64,000 bases of DNA from Loripinus fragilis (lineage: Eukaryota; Mollusca; Bivalvia; Lucinida; Lucinidae): positions 87,620,779 to 87,684,778 of the forward strand of contig OZ026525.1 of the NCBI GenBank assembly GCA_964019695.1, given 5' to 3'. Both the position numbers and the translations under genes were made by a program. Positions 21,662 through 32,831 of this stretch are shown here, piece after piece. The notes under the pieces were generated by a model, which ran no database searches, was not told where the DNA came from, and saw only the letters and a list, made by a program, of their open reading frames with translations. Within the stretch, counting starts at the first letter, position 1; every line of letters begins with the position of its first letter.

Positions 21662-23145
21662 GTGATCTGTCAATCTTCGCTGTTTGCTCACATAAACAGT
21701 AGATATCATGCATTCAAATCGGAAGTTCTGAAAGACAGTCACTGTGAAACAGCTCAGTTTTGGGCAAGGTATATGGATATAATTCAGATGGTGTTGACAC
21801 TGATTAGGGCTACAAGGAAAACAACTTTGCATTGCATGTCAGCTCTATCTGTATGCCTTGTACCCAAAGTTTATTGCACACAATCACAACAACTACGCAC
21901 AATACGCCGGGCCACGTAGCGCAGTCGGTAACGTGTCTGGCTACAGATGCGTGTCTGACTGCAGATCCAGGGGTGGCGAGTTTGATCCCGGTCCTGTCCC
22001 ATACTTTCGTGGAGTTTGATCATGAAATGATTTCTACGGTCATTCTCCTGCCTTCCGCTGATTCATTCAAGAAGGGTTGTTGTCAGTTACAAGCGAAAGT
22101 ATGTGCACAAATTACTGGTTAACCGCTTGTTCAAGCCTGCCCAGGAAAAAGTGTGGTTAGGTGAACTGACCGCCCCGTAATGACCATAGCTGTTGACTTG
22201 GGACGTAAAGCAACAAACAAACAAACAAACAAACTAACTACGCACAATATGTACCTGTGTAACTGATAACACTCATAATTTGTCTGATACACATCACAGA
22301 TGCAAAGAACTTCAACAAAATGGGTTTAGTGTGTCACAATCATTGGTTCTTTGCTTGAGAAATGTCTTTGACATAACTATCAGACAAACAATAAAGAGGT
22401 ATTATAGGCTTCAGCAGCTGGAACTACACTTCGTACTACAGATGGAATGGTGTATTACTCATCACATCAGAGCTCAATATATAGAAACATCTCTTCAATG
22501 GACTGACATGAAATATTCAATCTGTTCCGATGCAAAATAGAAGGAGTACTAGAGGCAGTTTCTGGCTTCACCAATCTTTTTAGTTCTAGTTTTGAAGACA
22601 ATGAACCTGTACGTTTTGTCTTTTGGTGTTCCTGCTAAGCCTGGCATAGCTAAGGATCTTATTGAGGCTGATGACATTGCCAGGAAGGATGTTGCAGACT
22701 TCATTGACTCACTTTTAGTTGAAAATCTGTCTTTCACAACCTCATTAAATGCTACAAGGTAATAAAGCTTTGAGGCTTGCGAGGTCAAGAAGAGATTGTC
22801 CAATTTACAAAATGTAATCAGCTAGATGATAGCTTAAAGGAGCGTCTTTAGTCAGCATGACCTTTATATTGTCCAGAATGTTGACCTTGAGTTGACACTG
22901 CAGTTCCTTTCGGGACCCGTACCATTGTTACTGACAACTCCTGATAGAACTTCCACCAAAACTGACAAGTCTAAACTTCGGCATGGATTGCAATCACACA
23001 TTGAACAAACATTAGATTGGCCATCTAGTGCTGCACATAACTTTGATGGTAATGCCACACTACAGAGTGTAATAGCTTTTCCTGTCACCTTCAATGATCT
23101 GATGGAACTAGGCACTATTCAACCAGGCACGAATGGGTAGGACCT
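21662..23145 (+). pseudogene. Decayed coding remnant of a repetitive invertebrate protein family, split by a SINE
   Basis: Pieces of one protein are visible in order. 21662-21835 reads SEVLKDSHCETAQFWARYMD and then IRATRKTTLH; 22604-22750 reads VLSFGVPAKPGIAKDLIEAD followed by IARKDVADFIDSLLVENLS; 22892-23140 reads LTTPDRTSTKTDKSKLRHGL and FDGNATLQSVIAFPVTFNDL. I recognise this series (TAxFWxxYxD, PxTxDxxxxKTxKxKLxHxL, xDGxAxLQ) from a high-copy uncharacterised family annotated in many molluscs, cnidarians and fish; I do not know its function. Frames change between pieces, stops intervene, and a SINE sits at 21904-22235. It is flanked by the inverted GTAACG modules, which suggests it was the cargo of a larger mobile element (inference). 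Confidence 0.5.
21904..22235 (+). mobile_element. tRNA-derived SINE 1, full copy with 13-bp target-site duplication
   Basis: Head GCCGGGCCACGTAGCGCAGT (A-box TAGCGCAGTCGG) and B-box-like GAGTTTGATCC; body GTCATTCTCCTGCC, GAAGGGTTGTTGTCAGTTAC, CCATAGCTGTTGACTTGGGA; tail GACGTAAAGCAAC followed by CAAA repeats. Flanks 21891-21903 and 22236-22248 are both AACTACGCACAAT. Transcription would be by RNA polymerase III. Other copies: 40253-40575, 1578-1720 and a head on the minus strand at 36215-36285. Confidence 0.92.
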
Positions 23146-23800
23146 GCTGGTTTTGTCACTGATACATATATACAATGTATAAGCAGCAGTCTATAGTCTT
23201 AATAATATTCTCGCAGAGGATAACCTGGATGTTTTGTTCAACACAGTTGCACCATGCAAATAAAGGTGTTCATTTTGAATGTCAACAACATTTGCCATAA
23301 TATGAGGGAAGAGATCTACAGTCATACACTGTTTAATAGATTGTGACACTACCAATGTGTCAACGTGTTAGTACCACGGAAAGGATGTTCCTATCAAACT
23401 AATACAGAACCCCTGCACACTAGTTCATCTATATTTTAAGCAGGATAGGAAAGCAAACTAAGAATTGCTCTAGGCACTCATCAGTGACATGAAGCCCTAA
23501 CATGTGCTATTTATATAAATGTGACTAAACTGCAGTACGAAATGTTTCTCAAAAAGTCCCATACACATATACTGACTATTTCAAATGGCATGAACGTGAG
23601 CTTACTTCAATCCTGCTTTTCTGTCCTCAAGATGTACATACAAAGATTGAACTTTTTTCCTATCAAGTCTATCCCATGAAAACAAGTAAGGCTTTCCAGA
23701 TATGGACACAATGTGTGGAAAATAAATGGGAAAAAATAGAGTACCCCTGGCTGAAAGAAACTTGATTGTATCCTAACAATGAGCAACAGAATTATATTAT
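23146..23800. other. Probable continuation of the decayed element; no clear gene
   Basis: A few frames continue in an ambiguous way after 23140 but I cannot identify a domain. Confidence 0.3.
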
Positions 23801-23804
23801 ACAT

Positions 23805-25010
23805 TTTGTGTGATATGGGGTTACCATGTTCAAAACTCACTAACTCATACCTTATTAAAGATAGAAACATAATATTTTAAGATTCCAAAAGGTACATAAA
23901 CATTCTTTAATACAAAATGAATTACTAAACACGTTCATATTTAAAAATATCAAACTATATTAGTTTCATAAATCATTTATTTAGGAATAATGAAAAAAAA
24001 ATGAAACATACGTAACACTTTGGGGTGCATATTTGTTTTCAAAGTTCCATATCTGCGATGCAAAAATAGCTTACTTAGATGATATAGCCAGTTTGGAAAT
24101 CTTACCTTATGGTTTGCACTTTTCAGAAGTCATGTCATTTACTAAAATTATCACAGATGTTAATAGGTAATATATGCAGTTGGCTGTTACAAGGTAATGG
24201 TGCCATCACCAGAGTGCTAGCATATTGCTAAATCCTTGCAAGATGAATCTGATAGAGGATTGATAAGCTGTATTGGACAACTCTTTAAACCCTTGGATAA
24301 TATATGAAGAGTTGCTAGCTTGGCAAGAAACATCCTGATGGATTTTCTTTGATCTTTTAAGTTGTTACTCGCATATTGCAATGTTAGTTACAAACTCTCC
24401 ATGAGTATTATGTTAACTATATTTGATGTCTCTATAATAGAAAAGAGTGTTTATGGTAGTTTATGTTTGAGTTACTTCCTAAGCAAATGAGCCAGAGTAA
24501 AACTTTAAAGTTATTTTGTGGGGTAACGTACGAAACATGATGTTACACGCTAACGCTGCCACTCTCAGAGGGCTAACATATTTCATTTTGTGGCTTATAT
24601 AATGTAGTATCTGGGAACCGTAGTGTACAAAATTGCCCCTGGAGGGAAGAGGGACTATAGCCAGCAAAAGGCCTAGAAAATTACATTTTACATTTTTGTG
24701 TGATATGGGGCTACCATGTTCAACATCTAATAACTCAAAAAGTATATAAGATAGAAATGTAAAGCTTGCAGTCTTAAAAGGTAAATAAAAAAAAACTTTA
24801 ATATAATACCAAATTAATGAATATAAACTATTAGTTTCATTTATCATTTTAAAGGGGGTTCACTGAAAAAATGTAACATACACTACATTGAGGGTGACTA
24901 TATTTGTTTTCAAATGTCAATATATATGGCCCAGTAATAGCTTACTTAGAAAATATAACCAATTTGGAAATCTTACCTTATCTTTTGCACTTTTCTGGAG
25001 TCTTAAAAAG
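23805..25010 (+). repeat. Two ~330-bp direct repeats about 890 bp apart
   Basis: 23805-24130 and 24690-25005 align: TTTGTGTGATATGGGGTTAC / TTTGTGTGATATGGGGCTAC, CATGTTCAA, TTAGTTTCAT, TATTTGTTTTCAAA, TAGCTTACTTAGA, TTTGGAAATCTTACCTTAT. Each is followed by a GTAACG module (24165-24260 weak; 25015-25190 clear). 24521-24676 is a further module. Confidence 0.7.
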
Positions 25011-25189
25011 AATTTTACTTATCAAATATTTTGTAGGGTAACGTATGTAACAGGCTGTTACAGCTTAATGCTGCCATTGTCAGAGAGCTTACATGTTGCA
25101 AAATGCTTGCAAGACATTAGGCTTCAAGAAAAATATGGTCTACAAAATTCCCCCTGGGGGGGATTAAACCATATCCAGCAGGTGGCATA

Positions 25190-25323
25190 TATAGTATCCT
25201 CATGAAATTTGTGCCATAACATAGTGAAAAAGAGTTTTTTAAAATGATACCAAACATGATAGGGTTTGTAAATCAGCTACTGAGATTAAAAACCATGCTA
25301 AGAACTTTCCAAATGCCCCTCGT
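25190..25323 (-). repeat. End fragment of the 777-bp TA-flanked element family
   Basis: The sequence TTTGTGCCATAACATAG, AAAATGATACCAAACATGAT, GGGTTTGTAAATCAGC and the terminus AGAACTTTCCAAATGCCCCT CG followed by TA matches the left end of 47169-47945 in reverse. Confidence 0.75.
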
Positions 25324-25614
25324 AAAAGAAAGAAAATGTTCCTTCCGAGTTCCGTAGTCTTTAGATTTTTCCAGCCTCCATATAGAGAACTGAATCTGTT
25401 CATGAAGCTTCTTACTCGTGTCCAAAGCCCGTAGAATCGCTTGGGTATCATGTTAACCCAATCAGGGTCTTTAAAGTTTCTTTACCCTTTGTATTCTGAT
25501 GGAGCTTCCCAAACATATTGATACAATAAGTATGGTACTACCCATTGTGTACTTAAAGGGGTCACAGGTAGAATCTTTTAAAAGATGATGTATAATAATT
25601 TCTATCCCTGGAGG

Positions 25615-25676
25615 TTGTCAGACCCTAATGAAATGCAGCATGATGCTGCATTTCATCTGGGTCTTCACTGATTGCC
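25615..25676. repeat. Hairpin mini-element, GCAAACAGTG family, copy 4
   Basis: Inner stem GAAATGCAGCAT / ATGCTGCATTTC, outer CAGACCCTAAT / ATCTGGGTCTTCACTG. Same inner stem as copy 6 at 38957, different from the others. Confidence 0.8.
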
Positions 25677-25958
25677 AAAGTACCTTTGCATGGGTTTCCA
25701 GTATAAAAGGTTTAATTGTATATTCAATGAAAAAGACTGGATGTCTGATGATCCATCCCCTACCCGCTTCACATGAATGATGAAGCATGTAGGTACATCA
25801 TGCTCCAGTCACGAATTTATACATCGCAAATATGTCTTTTATCATTATTTGCTAAAATAGAATTCTCGCTTTGTAGGAAACCCCGAAGACAGATTTTGTC
25901 GCGTCGCCAAACGAAGCATTACAGTGAGCCACTTTAGTTACGCACCACTTATAAAAAG

Positions 25959-26090
25959 TGTAAAGTATCAATAACCATGGCGGAAGTGGGCGACTGATTT
26001 TTATTACCTTCTATGTGAAGAGCTACACAACATAGGGTATAACTAAATAACGAATGGAATCAATATTCGTGAATAACTGAATATGTTACA
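25959..26090 (-). repeat. 3' LTR of the gypsy element
   Basis: Minus strand begins TGTAACATATTC and ends ACTTTACA, so TG..CA termini. Matches 30987-31118 except for two positions. Preceded on the minus strand by a purine tract. Confidence 0.92.
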
Positions 26091-26103
26091 TCTCCCTTTT
26101 TCT
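26091..26103 (-). promoter_or_regulatory. Polypurine tract
   Basis: Minus strand AGAAAAAGGGAGA lies directly against the TG of the 3' LTR, the position and composition expected for the plus-strand primer of reverse transcription. Confidence 0.85.
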
Positions 26104-26782
26104 GAAGATATATGTTTGAAATACGATTACTGTTAAGGACTAAATTTTGTTATAAAATCCTTAAAGTAATCCAAAGCAATCATTTGTCATGCTTGTTAGA
26201 TTACCCTAATTATTTTATTTAAATAGTTTCAATTTAGATGATAAAAATTGTACTATAAAGTTTTTTAGAGTTCTTTCATGTATATATAACTACATGTAAC
26301 TGTTCTTATTGTTCATCTCTGTTTCAGCTACTGTTTATTGGTTTAAGTTGTATATTATTATTGTACAGTACTTTGACCTGTAAATGAAGAACACATGATT
26401 AAACAATAAATGTATCTGTATGATCTTCTCTTCTTTTTCATCAAGTTTGTTCTATCTTCCAGAGTGATGAATTATAATCCACCTAATATTTCCTTCAGAA
26501 ATGGAATTTGCCACAATCTTCATTTTTTTATATATATATGCAAAAAAAATAGTATTGCCTCCTCAAGACCCTACATGATTTTTAAATTCTAAGGATCTTC
26601 CAAAAGTAAGAACAAATTTTGTTCCAACTGATGGTGATCAGTTTATAAAATACATGTATTCAGAACAGAAGGATATTTAAAACATATCCATAATAAGTAG
26701 GTTGGAAAAATCATTACTACCTAACTACACAAAAACACTTTGTACTGCTTTGAACTGACTTTCATTATTTTCATTGACTTTC

Positions 26783-28958
26783 TTACACAAAAATTTCACT
26801 TGATATTATATTCACTTTTCCATCTAGAACAAAATCTTCATACTTTGATGGAGCTTTGACTGATCTCCCAGATCGCGTTTCATATGGTTTCTGCTCACTA
26901 ACCGACTGACTAGGTGTTGACTGACTAGGTGTTTTCTGACTAGGTGTTGACTGACTAGGTGTTGACTGACTAGGTGTTTTCTGACTGGGTGTTTACTGAC
27001 TTGATGTTTTCGACTGATTAGATGTTTTCGACTGATTAGATGTTTTCGACTGATTATCTGTTATATGTAGTCCATGACCAGATGGTGTATCATTTTCTGG
27101 TTCTCTATGTCGAAATTCTGCACCGGTCTGTTTCAAGTGACGTCTGTTTCTACGAAGCTTTTTACCACCAAGAGTTTCCACTATATAAGATCTTGGCGTT
27201 GAATGTTTTTTCACGACAGTTCCTGGAACTAACTTTTTCGAATCATATTTGTCTATCATGACCTTATCACCAGGATCCAATGGTTTGAGTGTTTTACCAG
27301 CAAATTGTTTATTATAATAGAACTGTTGTCTATTTTGTCTCTTCATATGACCTTTCCTTACTCTAGTTGCACTTATAGCAGGTTTCAGAGCTGCTGCTGA
27401 AGCAGGTAAGTTAGATTTCAAACGTCGTCCTAAGTGAAGCTGAGCTGGTGAAAGATTTATACTTTCTAGTGGTGAATTTCTATAATCCAGCATTGCCTGG
27501 TAAGGGTCTTCGCTTTTCTTTATCATATTTTTCACAGTTTGTACATAGCGTTCCGTTTGTCCCATGCTCTGGCTATAATGAAGAGAGCTAGTAGTGTGAA
27601 TAAATCCATATTGGGTTGCAAACTTTTTAAATTCTTCACTTGCAAACTGCATTGCATTGTCTGTTACGAGTTCATCAAAGTAGCCAAATCTAGCTATCTG
27701 TTTCTTCAAATAACAAATTACATTGTTAGAGCTCAAGTTATCTAACTTTTCTACCTCTGGCCATTTGGAATAATAGTCTACTGTTAGTAAATAATGTTTT
27801 CCTTGATATTCAAACAAGTCTGCTCCAAGTTTAGCTGATGGTCTACTAGGTATGTCACTAGAAATCATAGGTTCTCTCCTGTTTCTATTTCTATTATGTA
27901 CAGCACAAATGTCACATTTCGATACTATGTCTTCAATTTGGCCCATCATCCCTGGCCAATACATAAATTCACGCGCACGGGTTTTACATTTTACTATACC
28001 CAGGTGTGATTGGTGTACAAGTCCTAGCATTTCTGACCTTAATGTCTGTGGAATAATCAATTTCCATCCTTTGAATACTAATCCATCAATACAGCTTATT
28101 TCATGCCTGAATGGCCAAAACAACTTCACGGTTTCAGGCACATCAGCTTTCCTATTTGGCCAACCTTGTTCTACCACATCTATTAGAGTTTGTAATTGAC
28201 TGTCCTTGGCGGTTTCATCTTGAAATTGTTTATATTTCTCTGGTGATACAGGTAAATGAGAGTTCAGACTTATTTCATTCACTTCTACTTCAGGTACTAG
28301 AGATTCTGTGGTTTCTGAAAGATTTAGTCTAGATAATGTATCTGATAAATATTGATTCCTGCCAGGTTGATACTTCACCACAAAGTCATATTTCTGAAGT
28401 TGTAACATAAATCTTGCCAACCTTGGAGGACACTCCGATAAAGGCTTACGAAATATATGTTCCAGTGGTTTGTGGTCACTTTCTACAATGAACGATCTTC
28501 CGTATAAGTACTGGTGAAACTTCTGAGTTCCAAATACCAGAGCTAAACTCTCTTTTTCTATTACGCTGTACCTTTGTTGAGTTGCATTTAATGCCCTAGA
28601 TGCATAAGCTATTGGTTTGTCTTTTTGTAGAATAACTGCCCCTAAAGCATATGAACTTGCGTCAACGTTTAATATGATCTCTTCTTTTGGATCGTAAAAT
28701 CCTAACACTGGCGCTTCTGTTGCTAATTGTTTAAGTTTTTTAAAGCTTTCTTCTTGGGCTTTTTCCCAATGCCATTCAACTTTATTTTCTAACAATAGTC
28801 TCAAAGGCGCACTTATTTCTGACATATGTGGCAAGAACTTTTGCAAATATGTAATAAATCCTAAAAAGGTTTGTAACTCCTTTTTTGACTGCGATTGTTT
28901 AATATCTCTGGTCGCTCGTATCTTCTCTTCTGAAGCTTTCAGACCTTGCTGACATACA
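26783..28958 (-). pseudogene. gag-pol part 2: RNase H and integrase (interrupted)
   Basis: The 617-codon open segment 28846-26993 begins within the RT connection region. RNase H: ILNVDASSYALGAVI with D62, E97, D124 and D169 (numbered from 28846). Integrase: zinc-binding HQSHLG..CDIC (H278, H281, C311, C314), then catalytic D343 (ADLFEYQGKHYLL), D396 (VTDNAMQF) and E432 (GQTERYVQ), a DX35E core. All four RNase H and all three integrase catalytic residues are present. The frame meets TAA at 26993 inside a serine-glutamine-threonine repeat, but the same frame stays open beyond it to 26783, ending with a TRSGRSVKAPSKY motif typical of gypsy pol tails. Upstream, the correct frame runs back to about 28958, where it is shifted relative to the RT part. 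Confidence 0.9.
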
Positions 28959-30876
28959 GTTTACCCACATAGTCAATTTTATCTTTTCTGTACTGACATT
29001 TGTTTTCACTTAGTTTTACATTGTTTTCCCTAATTCTATCCAGTGTCATTTTTAACCTTTCGTCATGTTCTTGGATGGTTGATCCCCATACCAAAATATC
29101 ATCAACAATTACTTCCACTCCAGGGATGTCTTCAAGCATCTCTACCATACACTTTTGATAGATCTCCGGGATGGATTTTATTCCGAATGGGGCTCGTCGG
29201 AATCTGTATCTACCAAACAGAGTATTGAATGTTGTCAGTTTAGAACTTTCTTCTGTCAGCTTCAACTGCCAAAATCCGGACGTTGCGTCTAATTTGGTAA
29301 AGACTTTCGCGTTTGGCATTTCTGCTACCACCTCTTCTATTGTCTTCATGGGGTAGTGTTCTCGCTGTATAGCATTGTTCAAATCTCGTGGGTCGATGCA
29401 TATACGTATATCACCGTTAGGCTTAACCACTGTCACAATACTATTTACCCATGGTGTTGGTTCTTTCTGCCTAGTAATAACTCCCAGTTTCTCCATTCTT
29501 TTCAGCTCCTGCTTTACTCTCTGCTTCAAAGCGATCGGAACTTTCCTTGGAGGGTGTACTTTTAGTGTTACAGATTTGTCTATTTTAATGCTATGAGTTC
29601 CTGGTAGGCAACCTAGGCCTTGATATAAATCAGAGTAATTGGACTCTATACCATAAATTCTCTTAATCAACCCAACTTTTTCACATGTTTCAGCACCTAT
29701 TTCTGACAATGATTTGGTATCTACTACATAGAATTCCATATCAACTGGTGTGTCTTTTACTGTAACGGGTAAAGATATTATTCCGTCTGAATTGATAGTA
29801 TGTCCTGAAAATGATTTTAGTCTTGATTCTGCTTTTTTTAATGGGTATTTAATTTTCAGTTTTTCAAAGTCTGATTTTGCAAGTACATTACATTTTGCTC
29901 CTGTGTCCAGTTGGAAACATACATTTTGGTTCCCAATATTTAGATATTCTATGAATGAGTCAGAGTCCTTGTTGTTCATATTTAATGTTCCAACGTATAG
30001 TTCATCAAAATCAATATCACTGTCTGTATCAATTTCATTAATCTGTTTGTTTCTTTTAAAGCTAATACTTGCTCTACACATGACCGCAAAATGGTTTGGT
30101 TTATTACATTTATTGCAAACCTTTCCAATGGCAGGACATTTTTGTTTATTTGTACATTTAACTCCACACCTTTGACAAACGCGGACGGTTTTAGGTCTAG
30201 CACCCTGTCTTTCATATTTCTGTTTATCATGGGTATTTATTACTCTTGGGCGAGAATTTAATTGAGAATTTTGGTGTTTAATATTTGGACCCTTTCTCTT
30301 AATTATGTTCACATTGGGATCTTCACCTGTGTTCATGGTTTTCAAATGTTTCTGTTCAATTTCATAGGTTCTGGCTATATCTGCTGCTTTCTCAAGAGTC
30401 AAATCAGATCCTTGACCGATTAACTTTTCTCTTACTTTCGGGTGTTTCGTACCAAATACGATTTTATCCCTTACCATTTCATCAGCATCTGCATAGCCGC
30501 AATCCTTGACTAAAACCTTCAACTCTGTGATAAATTGCTCACACGCTTCAACGTCACCTTGTTTCTTACAGAGAAACTTGTATCTGTTGAAAACTTTGTT
30601 TGATTTTGGTTTTACATAGTCTTCGAACTTTTTGAACAGTGTCTCAAGCGATTTTTGCTCATCATCTGTTAATGTCCAGGTACCATAAACCTCTCTCCCT
30701 TTATTACCAAGTCATATCATCAAATACGCACATTTCTCAGCTTCAGATTTCGCCTTGAGGGGGCCCTCAAACATAAATCTGCAATGGGTTTCAAAGCTCT
30801 TATACGCTCCGGGTAAGTCTGCGCTGTCCCAGTTTAGCATTGGCATTCCCCCTGTGAGGCTTTCGATCGACGCCAT
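28939..30876 (-). pseudogene. gag-pol part 1: gag, protease and reverse transcriptase (interrupted)
   Basis: The natural start is ATG at 30876-30874 (MASIESLTGG), 111 bp after the LTR. A TGA at 30714-30712 (codon 55) interrupts gag; the frame then stays open to 28939. Numbering from 30522: noncanonical zinc cluster CQRCGVKC at 116 and a CCHC knuckle CNKCNKPNHFAVMC from 136; aspartic protease DTGA at 206; RT from about 330 with KLDATSGFWQLKL and VIVDDILVWG (D474, D475). Gag and pol are thus one continuous frame with no programmed shift needed. The RT end is broken near 28958 where the reading frame moves into part 2. Confidence 0.9.
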
Positions 30877-30969
30877 TTCAGTGAAATATTAAACAACGAT
30901 CTTTAATTCAAGTGTCTATTAATCTGTCATGCGCGGATGGCTTTGTCTTCCATCGATATTCATCGATTA

Positions 30970-30986
30970 TTTACTTCTTGACACCA
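30970..30986 (-). promoter_or_regulatory. Primer binding site of the gypsy element
   Basis: Minus strand TGGTGTCAAGAAGTAAA follows directly on the CA end of the 5' LTR. The TGG start is what pairs with the CCA end of a tRNA. I cannot say which tRNA. Confidence 0.8.
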
Positions 30987-31118
30987 TGTAAAGTATCAAT
31001 AACCATGGCGGAAGTGGGCGACTGATTTTTATTACCTTCTATGTGAAGAGCTACACAACATAGGGTATAGCTAAATAACGAATGGAATCAATATTCGTGA
31101 ATAACTGAATATGTTAAA
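30987..31118 (-). repeat. 5' LTR of the gypsy element
   Basis: Same 132 bp as the 3' LTR. Differences seen: one A/G within TATAGCTAAATAACG and the terminal TG, which reads TT here. Promoter and start of transcription would lie inside it; I see no convincing TATA box. Confidence 0.9.
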
Positions 31119-32115
31119 ATTATTCAAAAAAAGAAATAGGACATTTTTAATCTGAGACTAACAGCGTAAAGCGCACCTATAGCTGCAATAGCGATTGAAA
31201 TTTTATTGTGATCAGATCAGAAACAAATGAGAAAATGGATCTTGAAAGGCACGACCCTCAAAACACCATTTCACATTGCATTATTTCGAATGAAACTCAG
31301 ATCACATTGCACTTTTTTCAGGGTCGAATTTCTGCTATGCCAGAGATAAGAACGAATTTATTCTTGGCAATATCGAAGACTGGAATGTGTTTGTTAACTT
31401 TATAAAAAAAAATTAACGTTTTACTAGTTTGGTTCCCAGCTGGCCAAGGTTTGAAAAAAGTTGATTTTAGTACTTTTTTTAGAGTTAGATAAAATTTCTT
31501 ATGATTCTTTGTACAGCAGTTATCAAAACACTTATTTTATAATTTCATTTTAAACAACCATGTAACCGCCATTTATTTTCGTAAAATAAAAAATGGATTT
31601 ATTGGCGTCATGGTGTTGACGTTAGTGATGACGTCACTATTACTAAGGCTATAAGACGTGTCAATGATAAGATGTTTTAGTGTTTTGATACGTCCTTGTC
31701 AACAAGTGACTCATAACAAGACAATTCACGAAGTAAAATCTGTTTGATTATTGTAACTGACGTTAATATGACGTCAAAACAAGCATTTCTCCAAACAGTA
31801 ACATTGTTACTGATTTCAACGACCGAAAAAAGGGGGTTAACTTGAATAAAATAATTGTTTTTGGTGTTTTTCTGTCACAACGATCACCATGGATAATGCC
31901 TAGCGCAAAACGCAAATAGAAAATATAGACGTTCAGATTGCACGTGCATTCGTGCACTTTTGTCAAAATTGCCTTTGGCGTAGCAAAATGATTCACATGA
32001 GTGATTCCGATATTTTTTTTCACTGTCATCAAACAGATAAAATGTCACTAAGTAAATTATCAAAGAGAATGTTCGATTCCAGCATTTTTGTGAAAAAATG
32101 TGGGCCCTTAAAAAA
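31119..32115. other. Interior of the mariner-type element; no gene
   Basis: About 1 kb, AT-rich, with no transposase motif. Contains TGACGT-type palindromes around 31610-31640. Confidence 0.5.
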
Positions 32116-32479
32116 TGGTGCGTAACTAAAGTGGCTCACTGTATAACACTGGCGCTGCAATCAAAACAGAACAGACATGTTGTGTTTTTATCATGCGCGG
32201 AATCCAGAAATTTATGTCAGGGAGTGGGTGGGGTACTAACAATAAAAAAGTTCTGACACGTTTTTTTCTCAGTCCTCAATTATTTACAGTTTATCGTAGA
32301 GAGGGGATCCAATTGTGTATTGTAATGGTAATTAACCATTTAATTTCTAGACAGGGGGCGGGGCGTGTTTCCAACGTTTTAAAATATCCCTGGCGTGGCT
32401 AAATCATGGTATTTCCTTAGCTCTGACTGTCTAACCGCTCTGAGGCTATTATTGTTCAGTTGTTATGAATTGGTTTTAT

Positions 32480-32555
32480 CTAATGACGTCGCGTCTTGGA
32501 GTGATATAACGTCTTGCAATAAATTCGAGAAACCACTAGTGGTTTACAGATAAGT
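32480..32555 (-). repeat. Family A element, end fragment
   Basis: GACGTCGCGTCTTGGAGTGA, GCAATAAATTCGA and AACCACTAGTGGTTTACAG on the plus strand are the reversed A-family end and its central palindrome. Confidence 0.7.
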
Positions 32556-32831
32556 AACATAACATATTGTAATATGACTCCTATAAAAGACCTACTCTGA
32601 TTGGCTGAAACTAGCTTGCAATGGTTGTGACAAATCTTGATGTCAAACAGTGATGAGCCAAAGACAGAGAACTAAAAATAGATTGAACTAAATCTAGCCC
32701 AGGTGACATTAAGTTTTATCACTGCTACCTGAGAGCTAAACATAGCTATTGCAACACTGACTGATTTCTTATGTATATTTCACATGTAAACTGTTTCAAT
32801 TCAGAATTTGTTCATTTTGTGAGACCAGCAT

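Larger units (their letters stand above)
25959..31118 (-). mobile_element. Ty3/gypsy LTR retrotransposon, nearly complete, 5160 bp
   Basis: On the minus strand: 5' LTR 31118-30987, primer binding site from 30986, gag-pol from 30876 to about 26783, polypurine tract at 26103-26091, 3' LTR 26090-25959. The domain order protease, RT, RNase H, integrase is the Ty3/gypsy order. LTRs are only 132 bp and differ at two positions by eye, so insertion is recent, yet the coding frame has two in-frame stops and one frameshift. I see no 5-bp target duplication (AAAAG left, ATTAT right). No envelope-like frame. The C-terminal tail and zinc-knuckle pattern resemble elements annotated as K02A2.6-like. Confidence 0.93.
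25920..32143. mobile_element. Mariner-type TIR element, TA-flanked, split by a gypsy retrotransposon
   Basis: The left end CAGTGAGCCACTTTAGTTAC GCACCA (25922-25947) and right end (32116-32141) are exact inverted copies of 26 bases, each flanked by TA (25920-25921 and 32142-32143). A CAGTG start with a TA duplication is typical of Tc1/mariner superfamily elements. Removing the retrotransposon leaves about 1.06 kb (25922-25958 plus 31119-32141). No transposase is readable in the 1-kb part, so it is a non-autonomous derivative. It pre-dates the retrotransposon, which landed 37 bp inside its left end. Confidence 0.85.

Noticed and set aside
21904..22000. A functional tRNA gene
   Set aside because: The A- and B-box region is continuous with a SINE body and tail and has target duplications; no cloverleaf acceptor stem.
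25959..31118. An envelope gene or retrovirus-like element
   Set aside because: Nothing coding lies between the pol tail (about 26783) and the 3' LTR beyond non-coding DNA; it is a retrotransposon without envelope.
31119..32115. Transposase gene in the interior of the mariner-type element
   Set aside because: Frames are short (65 and 89 codons) and carry no DDE or helix-turn-helix motif.
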